Assembly: GCF_900142575.1 (NCBI RefSeq) | Contig: NZ_FRBI01000005.1 | Span: 282,147-346,146 of the forward strand | Length of the DNA: 64,000 nt | Direction: 5' to 3' | From: Actinacidiphila paucisporea | Lineage (GTDB): Bacteria > Actinomycetota > Actinomycetes > Streptomycetales > Streptomycetaceae | Shown here: positions 44,546 through 55,487 of the stretch, one piece after another | Layout: each line of letters begins with the position of its first letter | Position numbering within the stretch: the stretch's first letter is position 1 | Translations under genes and position numbers: made by a program | The notes under the pieces: model-generated | Databases searched by the model: none | What the model was told of the DNA's origin: nothing | What the model saw: only the letters and a program-made list of their open reading frames with translations

Positions 44546-45070
44546 ATGACCACGCCTGTGTGCACCAGCGCCAGCACGACGCAGTTCACGGCCTACGTAC
44601 GCACCAAAGGCCCGACGCTGCTGCGCACCGCGCGCTCCCTGACCCCGAATCCCGCCGACGCGGAGGACCTGCTGCAGACCGCGCTGACCAAGACGTATCT
44701 CGCCTGGGACCGGATCGACGACCACCGGGCCGTCGACGGGTACGTCCGGCGCACCCTGGTCAACACCAGGACGTCGCAGTGGCGCAAGCGCAAGGTCGAC
44801 GAGTTCAGCACCGACGAGCTGCCCGAGCCCGCGGCCGGCGGCGCCCCGGACCTCACCGAGCAGCAGGCGCAGCGCGACGCCCTGCTGCGCGCGATAGCCC
44901 GGCTCCCCCCGCGCCAGCGCGCCATGGTCGTGCTCCGCTACTACGAGGACATGAGCGAGGCGCAGACCGCCGAGGCGATGGGCGTCTCCGTCGGCACCGT
45001 CAAGAGCGCGGTCTCGCGTGCGCTCGGCAAGCTGCGCGACGATCCGGAGCTGGAGCTGTGCGTGGCCTGA
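44546..45070 (+). CDS. SigE-family ECF RNA polymerase sigma factor
   Basis: 174 residues. Region 2: NPADAEDLLQTALTKTYLAW (DAEDLLQ is the -10-recognition helix). Region 4: LPPRQRAMVVLRYYEDMSEA and QTAEAMGVSVGTVKSAVSRA, the -35 helix-turn-helix. Length and the L-P-x-R-Q-R-A motif are those of the actinobacterial SigE-family group, which lacks region 3. No anti-sigma gene is adjacent, and the C-terminus ends soon after region 4, so control may be transcriptional. No ribosome site is clear; GGAGCC lies just upstream. Confidence 0.9.
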   Translation: MTTPVCTSASTTQFTAYVRTKGPTLLRTARSLTPNPADAEDLLQTALTKTYLAWDRIDDHRAVDGYVRRTLVNTRTSQWRKRKVDEFSTDELPEPAAGGAPDLTEQQAQRDALLRAIARLPPRQRAMVVLRYYEDMSEAQTAEAMGVSVGTVKSAVSRALGKLRDDPELELCVA

Positions 45071-45143
45071 GCGCCTCGCGGACCGGCGGCGGCCGGGGGG
45101 CGCGGGCCGGTCCGGGTCGGGCGGCGGGCGCGCGGGGTAGTGA

Positions 45144-45159
45144 CATACCGCCTGGTATG
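45144..45159 (+). promoter_or_regulatory. Operator-like palindrome upstream of the acyl-CoA ligase
   Basis: CATACC-GCCT-GGTATG, perfect 6-bp arms, 59 bases before GTG 45218. Suits a TetR-type fatty-acid or acyl-CoA-responsive repressor; none is encoded next door. Confidence 0.55.
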
Positions 45160-45217
45160 CCAGCACAATCGCGGGACACCCACCTCGCCGACCTCATGTA
45201 GCCGCCGGAGGCCCGCT

Positions 45218-46867
<1,650 letters not shown>

Positions 46868-46948
46868 CCGCCTCGGGCCGACCCGACCAGACCTGCCTCG
46901 GGCCGCCGGGTCGCCGGACCCCACCCGCCGGCGGCCCGGCGCGTACGG

Positions 46949-48409
46949 TCACCGCTCGGGCAGCACCCGGCACAGCGCCACCAGGGCGGCGGTGAAAACG
47001 TTGTCCGGCGGGGCCGCGTACCCGATCACCAGGCCGTCCCGGCCGGTGTCGGGCGGTGCGTCCGGGTGCCGGAAGCCGGCCAGCGCCTCGACGGCGAGCC
47101 CCTGGAAGGCCGCAGCCCGAGCCACCGCGGCCTCCGTACCCGGCGGCAGCCGCAGCACGGCGTGCAGCCCCGCCGCGATGCCCGTCACCTCGATGTGCGG
47201 GGCCTGTTCCGCGAGGACCGCGGCGAGTTGGTCGCGCCGCCGCCGGTAGCGCTGCCGCATCCCGCGCAGGTGCCGGTCGTAGCCGCCCGACTCGATGAAG
47301 TCGGCCAGCGTCAGCTGGTCGAGCGCGCTCACCGTCGGCTCCCGCTCGCCCTTGGCGGCCACGACGGCGTCCACCAGGTGGGTGGGCAGCGCCGCCCAGC
47401 CGAGCCGCAGCGCGGGCGACAGGCTCTTGCTCGCCGAGCCCAGGTAGGCCACCCTCTCCGGGTCGAGCCCCTGCACCGCGCCCACCGGCTGCCGGTCGTA
47501 GCGGAGTTCGCCGTCGTAGTCGTCCTCCAGGACCAGCCCGCCGGCCGCCCGGGCCCAGCCGACGGCCGCGGCCCGCCGGTCCGGGTGCAGGGCGACTCCG
47601 GTCGGGAACTGGTGCGCGGGCGTGAGCAGGACGCTCGCCGCACCGCTCGCCGCGAGCCCCGCCGGGTCGGCGCCGCGCCCGTCGACGGGCAGTGGGAGCA
47701 TACGCAGGCCCGCCGCCGTCAGGAGGCGGCGGTGGTGCGGCAGCCCGTAGGCCTCCACCGCGACCGGCGCCGAGCGCACCTGCGGGACCGTCGCCAGCAG
47801 CCGCAGCGCGCCCGCGACGCCCGAGCACACCACGATCCGCTCGGGCGAGGTCCGCACCCCGCGCGCCCTGGCCAGATAGCCGGCCAGCGCCCGCCGCAGC
47901 TCGATGCGGCCGCGCGGGTCGCCGGGCCCGAAGGCGTCGTTCGGCGCGGCGGTCAGCGCCCGCCGGGACGCGGCCAGCCAGCTCGTCCGGGGGAAGGACC
48001 CGGTGTGCGGCACACCCTGCCGCAGGTCGAAGGCCGGCCGGGGCGCGGGCGCCGGCGGCGGGTCGGGCGCGGGGGCGGGCGCCGCCCGGTCGGCGACCCG
48101 GGTGCCTGAGCCCTGCCGGGCGGTCAGCCAGCCCTCGGCGACGAGTTCGGCGTAGGCGTCCGCGACCGCGTTCCTGGCCATGCCGAGATCGGCGGCCAGC
48201 GAGCGGTACGGCGGCAGCCGGGTGCCGGGCGGCAGCCGCCCGGCACTGACCGCGGCCCGCAGCGCCCTGGCCAGTACGGCCCGCCTGCCGCCCCGGCCGG
48301 CGCCGTCGTCCGCGGCCAGCTCCAGGTGCAGGTCGCGGCCGAGACCGGCGGCCGCTTCAGCCCACGCCGCGCGCCCGGACTCCGCTGAATTGACCCGTGA
48401 ATCCGTCAT
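46949..48409 (-). CDS. MocR/PdxR-type GntR regulator with aminotransferase domain
   Basis: 486 residues. N-terminal GntR winged helix (~40-105: ALRAAVSAGRLPPGTRLPPY, YRSLAADLGMARNAVADAYA) followed by a fold-type I aminotransferase domain (~120-486) with the PLP lysine expected in YLGSASKSLSPALRLG (Ser-x-x-Lys) and DDYDGELRYDR. Such regulators sense PLP or an amine substrate. It is divergent, over 47 bases, from the AhpD-like gene, a frequent target of MocR proteins. A stop to the C-terminus is normal. Confidence 0.92.
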   Translation of the reverse strand: MTDSRVNSAESGRAAWAEAAAGLGRDLHLELAADDGAGRGGRRAVLARALRAAVSAGRLPPGTRLPPYRSLAADLGMARNAVADAYAELVAEGWLTARQGSGTRVADRAAPAPAPDPPPAPAPRPAFDLRQGVPHTGSFPRTSWLAASRRALTAAPNDAFGPGDPRGRIELRRALAGYLARARGVRTSPERIVVCSGVAGALRLLATVPQVRSAPVAVEAYGLPHHRRLLTAAGLRMLPLPVDGRGADPAGLAASGAASVLLTPAHQFPTGVALHPDRRAAAVGWARAAGGLVLEDDYDGELRYDRQPVGAVQGLDPERVAYLGSASKSLSPALRLGWAALPTHLVDAVVAAKGEREPTVSALDQLTLADFIESGGYDRHLRGMRQRYRRRRDQLAAVLAEQAPHIEVTGIAAGLHAVLRLPPGTEAAVARAAAFQGLAVEALAGFRHPDAPPDTGRDGLVIGYAAPPDNVFTAALVALCRVLPER

Positions 48410-48456
48410 GGAATTGCACTCTACGCCCGGTCACTGGCGCTTCTAGGCTGATCATC

Positions 48457-48990
48457 ATGACAACGACGACGCAGATCCCGACGACGACGCAGATCCCGAC
48501 GACGACGCAGACCACCACGGCCACGGCCACCGCTGGCCGGGTCGACATCGCCACCGCCGCGCCCGCGGTCTTCAAGGCCCTCATCGGCTTCGACGCCGCC
48601 TCCCGCGCGGGCCTCGACCCGACCCTGGTCGAACTGGTGCAGACCCGCGCCTCCCAGCTCAACGGCTGCGCCTACTGCCTCCACATGCACACCAAGGACG
48701 CCCGCAAGCGCGGCGAGAGCGAGGAGCGGCTGTACCTGCTGACGGCCTGGCGCGAGGCGCGGCACTTCTACACCGCCAAGGAGCAGGCCGCGCTGGCCTT
48801 CACCGAGGCCGTCACGCTGGTCTCGCAGGCCGGCGTCCCCGACGACGTCTACGCCGAGGCCGCCGCGCACTTCGACGACGGGGAGCTGGCACGGCTGCTC
48901 GGCCTCGTGCTCACCATCAACGTCTGGAACCGCATCGCGCTCACCAGCGGCCGGAGGGCCGGCACGGACGCGCGAGGCGCGACGAACTGA
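48457..48990 (+). CDS. AhpD-like carboxymuconolactone decarboxylase family protein
   Basis: 177 residues from ATG 48457. A 24-residue Thr-rich head (TTTTQIPTTTQIPTTTQTTT) precedes a normal core. The redox pair is in NGCAYCLHMHTKDARKRGES (C-x-x-C, H), as in AhpD alkylhydroperoxidases, which reduce peroxides with thiols. The rest (YTAKEQAALAFTEAVTLVSQ, VLTINVWNRIALTSG) is standard. The head is encoded by an 18-bp tandem repeat and has the look of an added low-complexity tail. It shares a promoter region with the MocR gene. Confidence 0.9.
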   Translation: MTTTTQIPTTTQIPTTTQTTTATATAGRVDIATAAPAVFKALIGFDAASRAGLDPTLVELVQTRASQLNGCAYCLHMHTKDARKRGESEERLYLLTAWREARHFYTAKEQAALAFTEAVTLVSQAGVPDDVYAEAAAHFDDGELARLLGLVLTINVWNRIALTSGRRAGTDARGATN

Positions 48991-49075
48991 TGAGCCGTTG
49001 CCGGAGCAACCGCTGAGCCCGCTTTTGTGATGAACCGCCGGCCGTCCGTCCCTGCCGGCGTCCGCCGGCAGCGGC

Positions 49076-52000
49076 TCAGGTGCCGATCTTGCCGAGCAGG
49101 TCCACGATCCTGGACTGCACGTCCGTGCTCGTGGAGCGCTCGGCGAGGAAGAGCACCGTCTCGCCGGACGCCAGCCGGGGCAGCTCGGCGGGGTCGATGT
49201 CGGCCGAGGTGTAGACGACGAGCGGGGTGTTGTTCAGCCGCGCGTGGCTGCGCAGCCAGTCCACGATGCCCTGCCTGCGGCGGCGGATCAGCATCAGGTC
49301 CATCACCACCAGGTTCGGGTGGACCTGCGCGGCCTTCGTCATCGCCTCGGCCTCGGAGGCGGCGTGCGCGACCTGCATCCCGCGCCGCTCCAGCGTCGCC
49401 GCGAAGGCCTGCGCGATCGGCTCGTGGCCCTCCACCAGCAGCACCCGCGGCGGGTGCTGCTCGCTGTCCCGCGGCGCCAGCGCCTTGAGCAGCACGGCCG
49501 GGTCGGCGCCGTAGGCCGCCTCCCTGGTCGCCTGGCCGAGCCCGGCCGTCACCAGTACCGGTACGTCCGCCGCCGCGGCGGCCTGCCGCAGCGCCTGGAG
49601 CGCGGTCCGGGTGATCGGGCCGGTCAGCGGGTCCACGAACAGCGCCGCCGGCGGCTCCGCGACCTGCGCGTCGACCTCCTCGCGCGACCGTACGATCACC
49701 GGACGATAGCCCCGGTCGGTCAGCGCCTGCCGGGTCGACACGTCGGGCTCCGGCCACACCAGCAGCCGGCGCGGCTCGTCCAGCGGCTCCTCGACACGGT
49801 CGTCGGCCACATCGGTGACGTCCACCGCGCCGTTCGGCCCGTCCAGCGGTTCGGGGCCCTCGTCGGCGCCGGCGGCGGGCGCGCCTATGGCGTACGACCT
49901 GCCGGGGGCCTGCTGCTGCGGGGGCGCGGGCGGGACCGGGCGCGGCAGGGCCGTCTCCACCTCGGGGGCGGCCTGCGGCTCCGGGCGGTTCACCGGCAAC
50001 TGGCCGCTGTCCGGGTCCGCCTGCGGGTGCTGACGGGCCTGCGCGTCACCGCCCGGGCCGCGCGGCTGGCTCGGCACCTGCTGGATCAGGCTGCGGCTCG
50101 ACGGTTCGCCGTCGCCGGCCGCCCGGTCCGGGTTGAGCCTGCGGCGGCGCCCGGAACCGCCCGCCGCGACCTGCGCGGGCAGGCCCTGCGGGCTGTGCGC
50201 CTCGACCGACTGCGTCTGGGTCTGCGGGTCCTGCGAGCCGTCGGGCCGGTGTGAATACGGGACGCCCTGGCCGAGGGTACGGACGCTTATGGCACGGCCG
50301 TACGTGCTGTGGTCCGAGTGCGGGACGGCAGGGGGCGCGGTCGCCGTCGGGATGCCCGGGGCGGGCGGCGGAGGCGGGGGGGCGGCCGGGGTCGGGCGGG
50401 TGCCCTGGGCCGGGGGCCAGTTGGTGGCCGGCGGAAGCGCGGCGCGCGCGGGGCCCGCGCCCGGGTCCGCCTCGGGCGGGGTCGGCGCCTGGGGCTGCGG
50501 CCGGACAGGGGCAGCGGGCTGCGGCTGTGACTGCGGCTGGGCCTGGGCCTGGGACTGGGCCTGCGGCGGGGTCGGCTGGGCCGCCGACGCGCTGGGCCAG
50601 GACTGCGGGGTGGGCGGCACCGTACGCCCGGCGTCCGGCCATGACTGCGGCGCGGGCTGGGGCTGCGGCGGCATCGGGGCGGCCGGGGGCTCGACGGCGC
50701 GGCGGGCAGCGCGGCGCCCGGTGCCCTCGGGAGCGACGTCGGCGCCGCCCTGGCCGGCCGGCGGGAGGGCGTTGGGGATCGGTACGGCGGGCAGCTCGGC
50801 CCGTTCCGGCGACCGTGACGGAGCGGGGGAGGGCGAAGGGGACGCGGGCGGGACCGGCTCCGGGGCGTGCTGCGCCTGGGCGGGGATCTGCGCCTGCCCC
50901 TGCCCCTGCGCTTCGTCGCTGCGGGCCCGGCGGCGGCCGGTCGGCTGCTGCGGCTCGTGCGGCTGCGGCGCCACGGGCTCCGCCTCCACCGGCGCGGGCC
51001 GGCCCTCGGGCCTGCGCAGCGCACGCCGGCGCCCGGTCGGCGCCCCGCCGTCCTGCTGGTTCTGGTCCGCGGCCGGCGCCGACCAGGCGGCGGCGTCGCC
51101 GTCCGGCCGGTGGCCGCTGGACGGCTGCATGCCCTGCGTCCCGCGGGCGGGCTCGGACGGCATCGGCATCACGGTGGTGTCGGAGTCGCGCGGCCGGTCG
51201 CCGTCGTCGGACGTACGGGCAACGCCGCCCGTACGCGCGACGCCGCCCGTCTGCGTATCGCCGTGGTCGGCGGAGCCCCGGCCGTCGCGTGCCTGCCGCG
51301 CACCGCCGGCGCCGCTGCCCTTCCCTGCCGGCACTTCGAGCACATAGGCACTGCCCTGGCCGGGCACCTCGTGGGTCTGCAGCACACCGCCGTGCCGCTC
51401 CACGATGCCGCGGGCCAGCGGCAGATGCACCGGGTCGCCGCCGGCGTGCGGGCCGCGGACGTCGATCCGTATCACGTCGCCGCGCTGGGCCGCGGCGACC
51501 ACGATCGTGGAGTCGCCGGCGTAGGCGATGGCATTGCCGGCCGAGTCGATACCCGCCACATCCGCGACCAGATGGGCGAGGGCCTGCGCCATCCGCTCGC
51601 CGTCCACCGCCGCCTCGATCGGCGGCGCGTGCACCGCGAACTGAGCCCGGCCCGGGCCGATCAGCTCGGTCGCGCCGTCGATGGCCGCCGCGATCACCTG
51701 GTCGAGACCGACGTCCTCGCGGTGCAGCTTGTCCTCACCGCGGTCGAGCCGCTGGAAGGCCAGCACGTTGTCGATGAGGGTGGTGATGCGGGCGTAGCCG
51801 GCCGCCAGGTGGTGCAGGATCTGGTTGGCCTCGGGCCACAGCTGCCCCGCCGGGTCGGCGGCGAGCCCGGTCAGCTCGCCGCGCAGCTCGGCCAGCGGCC
51901 CGCGCAGCGAGTCGTCGAGCAGCGCGCTCAGCTGGTCGCTGCGCGCGGCCAGCGCGTCGTAGGCGGAGCGGTCGGTGAAGGTCATCACCGCGCCGACCAG

Positions 52001-52771
52001 TTGGTCGCCGTCCCGTACCGGCGCCGTCGTCAGGTCGACCGGCACCGGCCTGCCGTCCTTGCGCCACAGCGCCTGCCCGCGCACCCGGTGCTTGCGGCCG
52101 CTGCGCAGCGTGTCGGCCAGCGGGGTCTCCTCGTACGCCAGCGGGCTGCCGTCCGGGCGCGAGTGGTGCACCAGCGGGTGCAGCTCCTTGCCGCCCAGAT
52201 CGGTGGCCCGATAGCCGAGGATCTGCGCGGCCGACGGATTGACCAGCACCACCTTGCCGGCCGTGTCGACACCGACCACGCCCTCGGCGGCCGCCCGCAG
52301 AATCATCTCGGTCTGCCGCTGCTGGCGGGCCAGTTCGGCCTCGGTGTCCATCGTCCCGGTCAGGTCGCGGACCACCAGCATGAGCAGCTCGTCACCGGTG
52401 TAGTGCGGCACGCCGTCGCCGTAGTCGGCGTACGGGGTGCGGCCGTTCTCCAGGTTGGCGCTGGTGACCTCGACGGGGAAGTCCGTGCCGTCGGTGCGCC
52501 GCGCCACCATCCTGGTCGGCTTCGTACGGGTGTCCTCGGCCGCCTCGCGCGGGCTGCGCATCGAGCCGGGGATGCGCTTGGAGTCGAACGCCGGAAGCAG
52601 GTCGAGCAGGCCCCGCCCCACCAGGGCGGTCCCGGGCGACTCGAAGGTCTCCAGCGCTATCGCGTTGGCATTCACCACGGTGCCGTTGACGTCGACCAAC
52701 AGGAGGGCGTCGGGAAGGGCGTCCAGTATGGAGGCGAGGCGAGCAGCGCCTCTGGATGGCCTGCTGCTCAC
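49076..52771 (-). CDS. PAS-PAS-pseudokinase-receiver scaffold protein, 1231 residues
   Basis: GTG 52771 with GAGAGGA nine bases upstream. Order: PAS (~12-150, ILDALPDALLLVDVNGTVVN), PAS (~155-280, EMILRAAAEGVVGVDTAGKV), kinase-like DHp (~290-360) and ATPase (~370-510), a ~460-residue Pro/Gln/Ala linker with RRRA-type patches, a receiver-like domain and a terminal receiver (RVLLVEGHEPIAQAFAAT ... NLVVMDLMLI). The phosphoacceptor His is replaced (LLDDSLRGPLAEL where HELRTPL is expected) and the N-box is lost, so it is a pseudokinase; the last receiver keeps its Asp but lacks the DD pair and the Lys. A PAS-driven scaffold or partner of another kinase is likely. Confidence 0.8.
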   Translation of the reverse strand: MSSRPSRGAARLASILDALPDALLLVDVNGTVVNANAIALETFESPGTALVGRGLLDLLPAFDSKRIPGSMRSPREAAEDTRTKPTRMVARRTDGTDFPVEVTSANLENGRTPYADYGDGVPHYTGDELLMLVVRDLTGTMDTEAELARQQRQTEMILRAAAEGVVGVDTAGKVVLVNPSAAQILGYRATDLGGKELHPLVHHSRPDGSPLAYEETPLADTLRSGRKHRVRGQALWRKDGRPVPVDLTTAPVRDGDQLVGAVMTFTDRSAYDALAARSDQLSALLDDSLRGPLAELRGELTGLAADPAGQLWPEANQILHHLAAGYARITTLIDNVLAFQRLDRGEDKLHREDVGLDQVIAAAIDGATELIGPGRAQFAVHAPPIEAAVDGERMAQALAHLVADVAGIDSAGNAIAYAGDSTIVVAAAQRGDVIRIDVRGPHAGGDPVHLPLARGIVERHGGVLQTHEVPGQGSAYVLEVPAGKGSGAGGARQARDGRGSADHGDTQTGGVARTGGVARTSDDGDRPRDSDTTVMPMPSEPARGTQGMQPSSGHRPDGDAAAWSAPAADQNQQDGGAPTGRRRALRRPEGRPAPVEAEPVAPQPHEPQQPTGRRRARSDEAQGQGQAQIPAQAQHAPEPVPPASPSPSPAPSRSPERAELPAVPIPNALPPAGQGGADVAPEGTGRRAARRAVEPPAAPMPPQPQPAPQSWPDAGRTVPPTPQSWPSASAAQPTPPQAQSQAQAQPQSQPQPAAPVRPQPQAPTPPEADPGAGPARAALPPATNWPPAQGTRPTPAAPPPPPPAPGIPTATAPPAVPHSDHSTYGRAISVRTLGQGVPYSHRPDGSQDPQTQTQSVEAHSPQGLPAQVAAGGSGRRRRLNPDRAAGDGEPSSRSLIQQVPSQPRGPGGDAQARQHPQADPDSGQLPVNRPEPQAAPEVETALPRPVPPAPPQQQAPGRSYAIGAPAAGADEGPEPLDGPNGAVDVTDVADDRVEEPLDEPRRLLVWPEPDVSTRQALTDRGYRPVIVRSREEVDAQVAEPPAALFVDPLTGPITRTALQALRQAAAAADVPVLVTAGLGQATREAAYGADPAVLLKALAPRDSEQHPPRVLLVEGHEPIAQAFAATLERRGMQVAHAASEAEAMTKAAQVHPNLVVMDLMLIRRRRQGIVDWLRSHARLNNTPLVVYTSADIDPAELPRLASGETVLFLAERSTSTDVQSRIVDLLGKIGT

Positions 52772-53087
52772 GAGACGCGTCCTCTCTGGTTTCCGCTCTG
52801 TTCTCGTCCCCGGGTGGCCTGCCACGGGCGGCGAACTCCCGCCGGCGTCGTCGGCTGTCTTTACGGGCGGCCCATCTTGCCGCCACCCCCGGGACATGTC
52901 ACTAGACCGATTGTACGGGTCGGGCCCCCGCGCGTTGCTGCGGATGCCCATGTGGGGCTGTGCGTATAGGGGTTCGGATTTGTGGGGGGTTTGTGTGGTG
53001 TGCGTCACGGGCAGGACGGGGGCGTGCCCCGGCCCGGGTCGCTCAGGTCCCCCGGGCCCCGCCGGCCGCTCCGGTCACACGGGCCAC
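52772..53087. other. Intergenic region upstream of the PAS gene
   Basis: 316 bases between the SSI gene stop and the PAS-pseudokinase start, both minus strand. It must hold the promoter of the PAS gene. A G/T-rich tract (52980-53010) was seen; no hairpin or clear -10/-35 pair. Confidence 0.4.
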
Positions 53088-53591
53088 TCAGGCCGGCAGC
53101 ATCCGCCGGCCCCCGTCCATGCCGTCCGCCGGCGAGGGGAGCACGGGCACCATGCGGGCCCAGCGGGAGACCTCGCAGCCGTCCGTCCTGCGGTACGTCT
53201 CGTCGACGGGGAGGCCGCCCCACACGCCGGTGACGCGGGCGGTCTGCGGCCCGCCGTAGATCATCGAGCACATCTGCCCGGCGGGCACCGGCGCCAGCGG
53301 CCCGCCCAGCTCGTCGAGCCGCAGGCAGGCGTCCCGCCCGTCCGGGGTCGCGGCGTCGCCGCAGGTCAGGGTGCGCGTGACGACACGGCCGGCGCCGTCG
53401 TCATACGTGACGGTGAGCTGGTTCCCGAGGCCGGCGACGCCCGGCCGGGGCAGCCCGACGGCGCCGACGGGCTGGCCCACCGCGAGCAGCGTCCCGGCGG
53501 CCGCGGCCGCGGCGGCGACGGCGTACCGGATGAGGCGGGGGCGGATCCGGGAGCCGGCCCGGGGGCTGAGAGGTGCACTGGTCTGAGGCAT
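53088..53591 (-). CDS. SSI-family (subtilisin inhibitor-like) protease inhibitor
   Basis: 167 residues from ATG 53591 (GGGAGGGG just upstream). A signal peptide AVAAAAAAAGTLLAVGQPVG is followed by an SSI domain: LTVTYDDGAGRVVTRTLTCG, DACLRLDELGG, then MCSMIYGGPQTARVTGVWGG and TDGCEVSRWARM. The four Cys that make the two SSI disulphides are kept, and the reactive loop M-C-S-M-I has P1 Met, as in Streptomyces SSI itself. It is a secreted inhibitor of subtilisin-like proteases, common in the aerial phase. Length is a little above the usual 144. Confidence 0.92.
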   Translation of the reverse strand: MPQTSAPLSPRAGSRIRPRLIRYAVAAAAAAAGTLLAVGQPVGAVGLPRPGVAGLGNQLTVTYDDGAGRVVTRTLTCGDAATPDGRDACLRLDELGGPLAPVPAGQMCSMIYGGPQTARVTGVWGGLPVDETYRRTDGCEVSRWARMVPVLPSPADGMDGGRRMLPA

Positions 53592-53838
53592 GCCCCTCCC
53601 TATCCCGCCCGAACCGTGCAACCCGCCTATTCCACCCGTTCGTGGGCGTGCCGCCCTCCGCTCGCCCGTACGTCCGACCCCGCCCCGCACGTCCGACGCC
53701 CGGTACTTGCGACGCCCCGCCGGGGCCAACCCCTTTGCCCTGCCGACCGGCGGCCTTGTACCGTAGTCTGCGATTGGTCGCGGCCCACGGGGCTGTGTCA
53801 TCATCTGCACACGCGCCCGCTCACCCGGGTCGCACCCA

Positions 53839-53929
53839 GGAGGCGTCGCCTAGTCCGGTCTATGGCGCCGCACTGCTAATGCGGTTTGGGCTTTACCGTC
53901 CATCGAGGGTTCAAATCCCTCCGCCTCCG
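53839..53929 (+). tRNA. tRNA-Ser(GCU)
   Basis: 91 bases. Acceptor GGAGGCG/CGCCTCC with discriminator G, anticodon GCT at 53875-53877, long variable arm and T-loop GGTTCAAATCCC. CCA is not encoded. Confidence 0.95.
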
Positions 53930-53941
53930 CCACCTCCCCGG

Positions 53942-53974
53942 AACCCCGCCCGTCCCCCTCGGACAGCGGGGTTT
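53942..53974 (+). terminator. Terminator after tRNA-Ser(GCU)
   Basis: AACCCCGC pairs with GCGGGGTT (53966-53973) across 16 bases, followed by TTTC. It starts 13 bases beyond the tRNA. Confidence 0.6.
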
Positions 53975-54091
53975 CGCCGTTCCCGCCCCCGTCCGCCCGC
54001 CGCTCCCTTTACCGATTTCACCTCCCGCCCCACCTCATGTAATGTTGTCACCGCACCCGCCGACCGGCCCAAAACACCGCGAAGCAGGCCG

Positions 54092-54164
54092 GCACTCGTA
54101 GCTCAACGGATAGAGCATCTGACTACGGATCAGAAGGTTGCAGGTTCGAATCCTGCCGAGTGCA
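54092..54164 (+). tRNA. tRNA-Arg(ACG), AICE attachment site
   Basis: 73 bases. Acceptor GCACTCG/CGAGTGC with discriminator A, anticodon ACG at 54125-54127 and T-loop GGTTCGAATCC. The integrase gene starts its 3' end 97 bases away, so the tRNA 3' part is the integration site. Confidence 0.95.
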
Positions 54165-54173
54165 CAGCAGGTC

Positions 54174-54207
54174 AGAGCCCCGCCCGGGTCAACCGGAGCG
54201 GGGCTCT
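54174..54207 (+). terminator. Terminator after tRNA-Arg(ACG)
   Basis: AGAGCCCCGC (54174-54183) pairs perfectly with GCGGGGCTCT (54198-54207) around 14 bases, followed by TTC. Lies between the tRNA and the convergent integrase gene. Confidence 0.8.
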
Positions 54208-54260
54208 TTCATGCCGTACAGCAGCGAAGTACAGCAACGGCTGATGTCAGCCGACTGATG

Positions 54261-55487
54261 TCACCCGGCGCCGCCCATCGCTTCGGAGAGCTGCCGCAGC
54301 GCGGCCCGCACCTCCTCCTCACTCGCCTCGGCGTAGACCTCCATCGTCATGGCGATCTGCGAGTGGCGGAGGATGCGCTGGGCCACCTTCGGGTGAACCT
54401 TGAGCGCGACCAGGAGCGAGCTGCACGTGTGCCGGGTGTTCCGCAGCGGGATCATGCGCAGGCCTGCCCGACGAGCGCGGAGGGCGAACATCCGGGTGAG
54501 ATTTCCTGGCTCGATCGGGGTGCCGTACTTGGTGGTGAACACCAAGCCGTGGGCGTCCTGCCAGAGTTCCCCGGCCGCCTTCCGGTCGCCATCCTGCTGG
54601 GCCCTGCGCATGCGGAGTGCCCGCAGGCACAGTTCAGGCAGCGGCAGGAAGTCGTCAGACTCCTCAGTCTTGGTCTCGCGGTGCAGAATCTGCTTCCCCG
54701 CCCGCTGGATCTGGTGGTCCACGTACAACTCGCCGGAGTCGAAGTCGACGGACTTCCACGTCAGGCCAAGCACCTCCCCGCGCCGCAGGCCCAGGCAGAG
54801 CACCAGCACCCAGGCGGCGAAGAGCGGGTCTTCCCGGGTGAGCCCGTCAGCGAGGAACCGGCCGGCCTCGGCGACGGACCACGGCTTGATCCGGCGGCGC
54901 CGTGGCTTGGGGACCTTCACCAGAGAGGCCACGTTCTTGCCGATCTCCTCCTCGGTGACCGCGTGCGTGAGGGCCGCACGAAGGGCGTCTCTGGCCGCCT
55001 GGATCACCCGGCGGGACGGATACGACTCGCAGCACTCCCCCGCCGCGCAGCACCGTCTACGGGCCTCAGAGCGTCTGGCGTCCTTGCCCTGGGCGCAGCA
55101 CTGGCAGATGGTCGCCAACTTGGTCAGCCACTCGCGGACGTCCCGCACGGTGAGCTTGTCGAGCCGCTTGGTGCCGAGGTGCGGTGCGATGTAGAGCCGC
55201 ACCGATCCCTCGTAGGACACGTACGTCAGCGGTGCCAGGTTCGGCCTGACGATCGACTCCAACCAGTACGACAGGAAGGCGTCGAGGGTACGGTGCCGAG
55301 TGGCCACCGGCCCTTTGCGTGCTTCGGTGCGCAGCTTGATCCACTTCTCGTGAACCTCTTCCCGGGTCTTGCCGTACACGTACTTCCGCATGCGCCTGCC
55401 GTCCGGAGTGTCCACCCAGACGTACGCCGCATAGCCGTTCTTGTACGGGTAGATGGAGCCTTCGCCGTTTCCCCGCTTGCCGCTCAT
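54261..55487 (-). CDS. int: AICE tyrosine integrase
   Basis: 408 residues. Starts at ATG 55487 with MSGKRGNGEGSIYPYKNGYA, the arm-binding AP2-like domain of actinophage/AICE integrases; then a core-binding region with a Cys-rich insert (CQCCAQGKD, RRCCAAGECC) typical of pSAM2-type Int, and the catalytic domain: LGLRRGEVLGLTWKSV (Arg), TRHTCSSLLVALKVHP (His-x-x-x), RILRHSQIAMTMEVY (Arg, Tyr). It cuts and joins att sites at the tRNA. It overlaps the excisionase gene by four bases, so the two are coupled. Confidence 0.93.
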   Translation of the reverse strand: MSGKRGNGEGSIYPYKNGYAAYVWVDTPDGRRMRKYVYGKTREEVHEKWIKLRTEARKGPVATRHRTLDAFLSYWLESIVRPNLAPLTYVSYEGSVRLYIAPHLGTKRLDKLTVRDVREWLTKLATICQCCAQGKDARRSEARRRCCAAGECCESYPSRRVIQAARDALRAALTHAVTEEEIGKNVASLVKVPKPRRRRIKPWSVAEAGRFLADGLTREDPLFAAWVLVLCLGLRRGEVLGLTWKSVDFDSGELYVDHQIQRAGKQILHRETKTEESDDFLPLPELCLRALRMRRAQQDGDRKAAGELWQDAHGLVFTTKYGTPIEPGNLTRMFALRARRAGLRMIPLRNTRHTCSSLLVALKVHPKVAQRILRHSQIAMTMEVYAEASEEEVRAALRQLSEAMGGAG

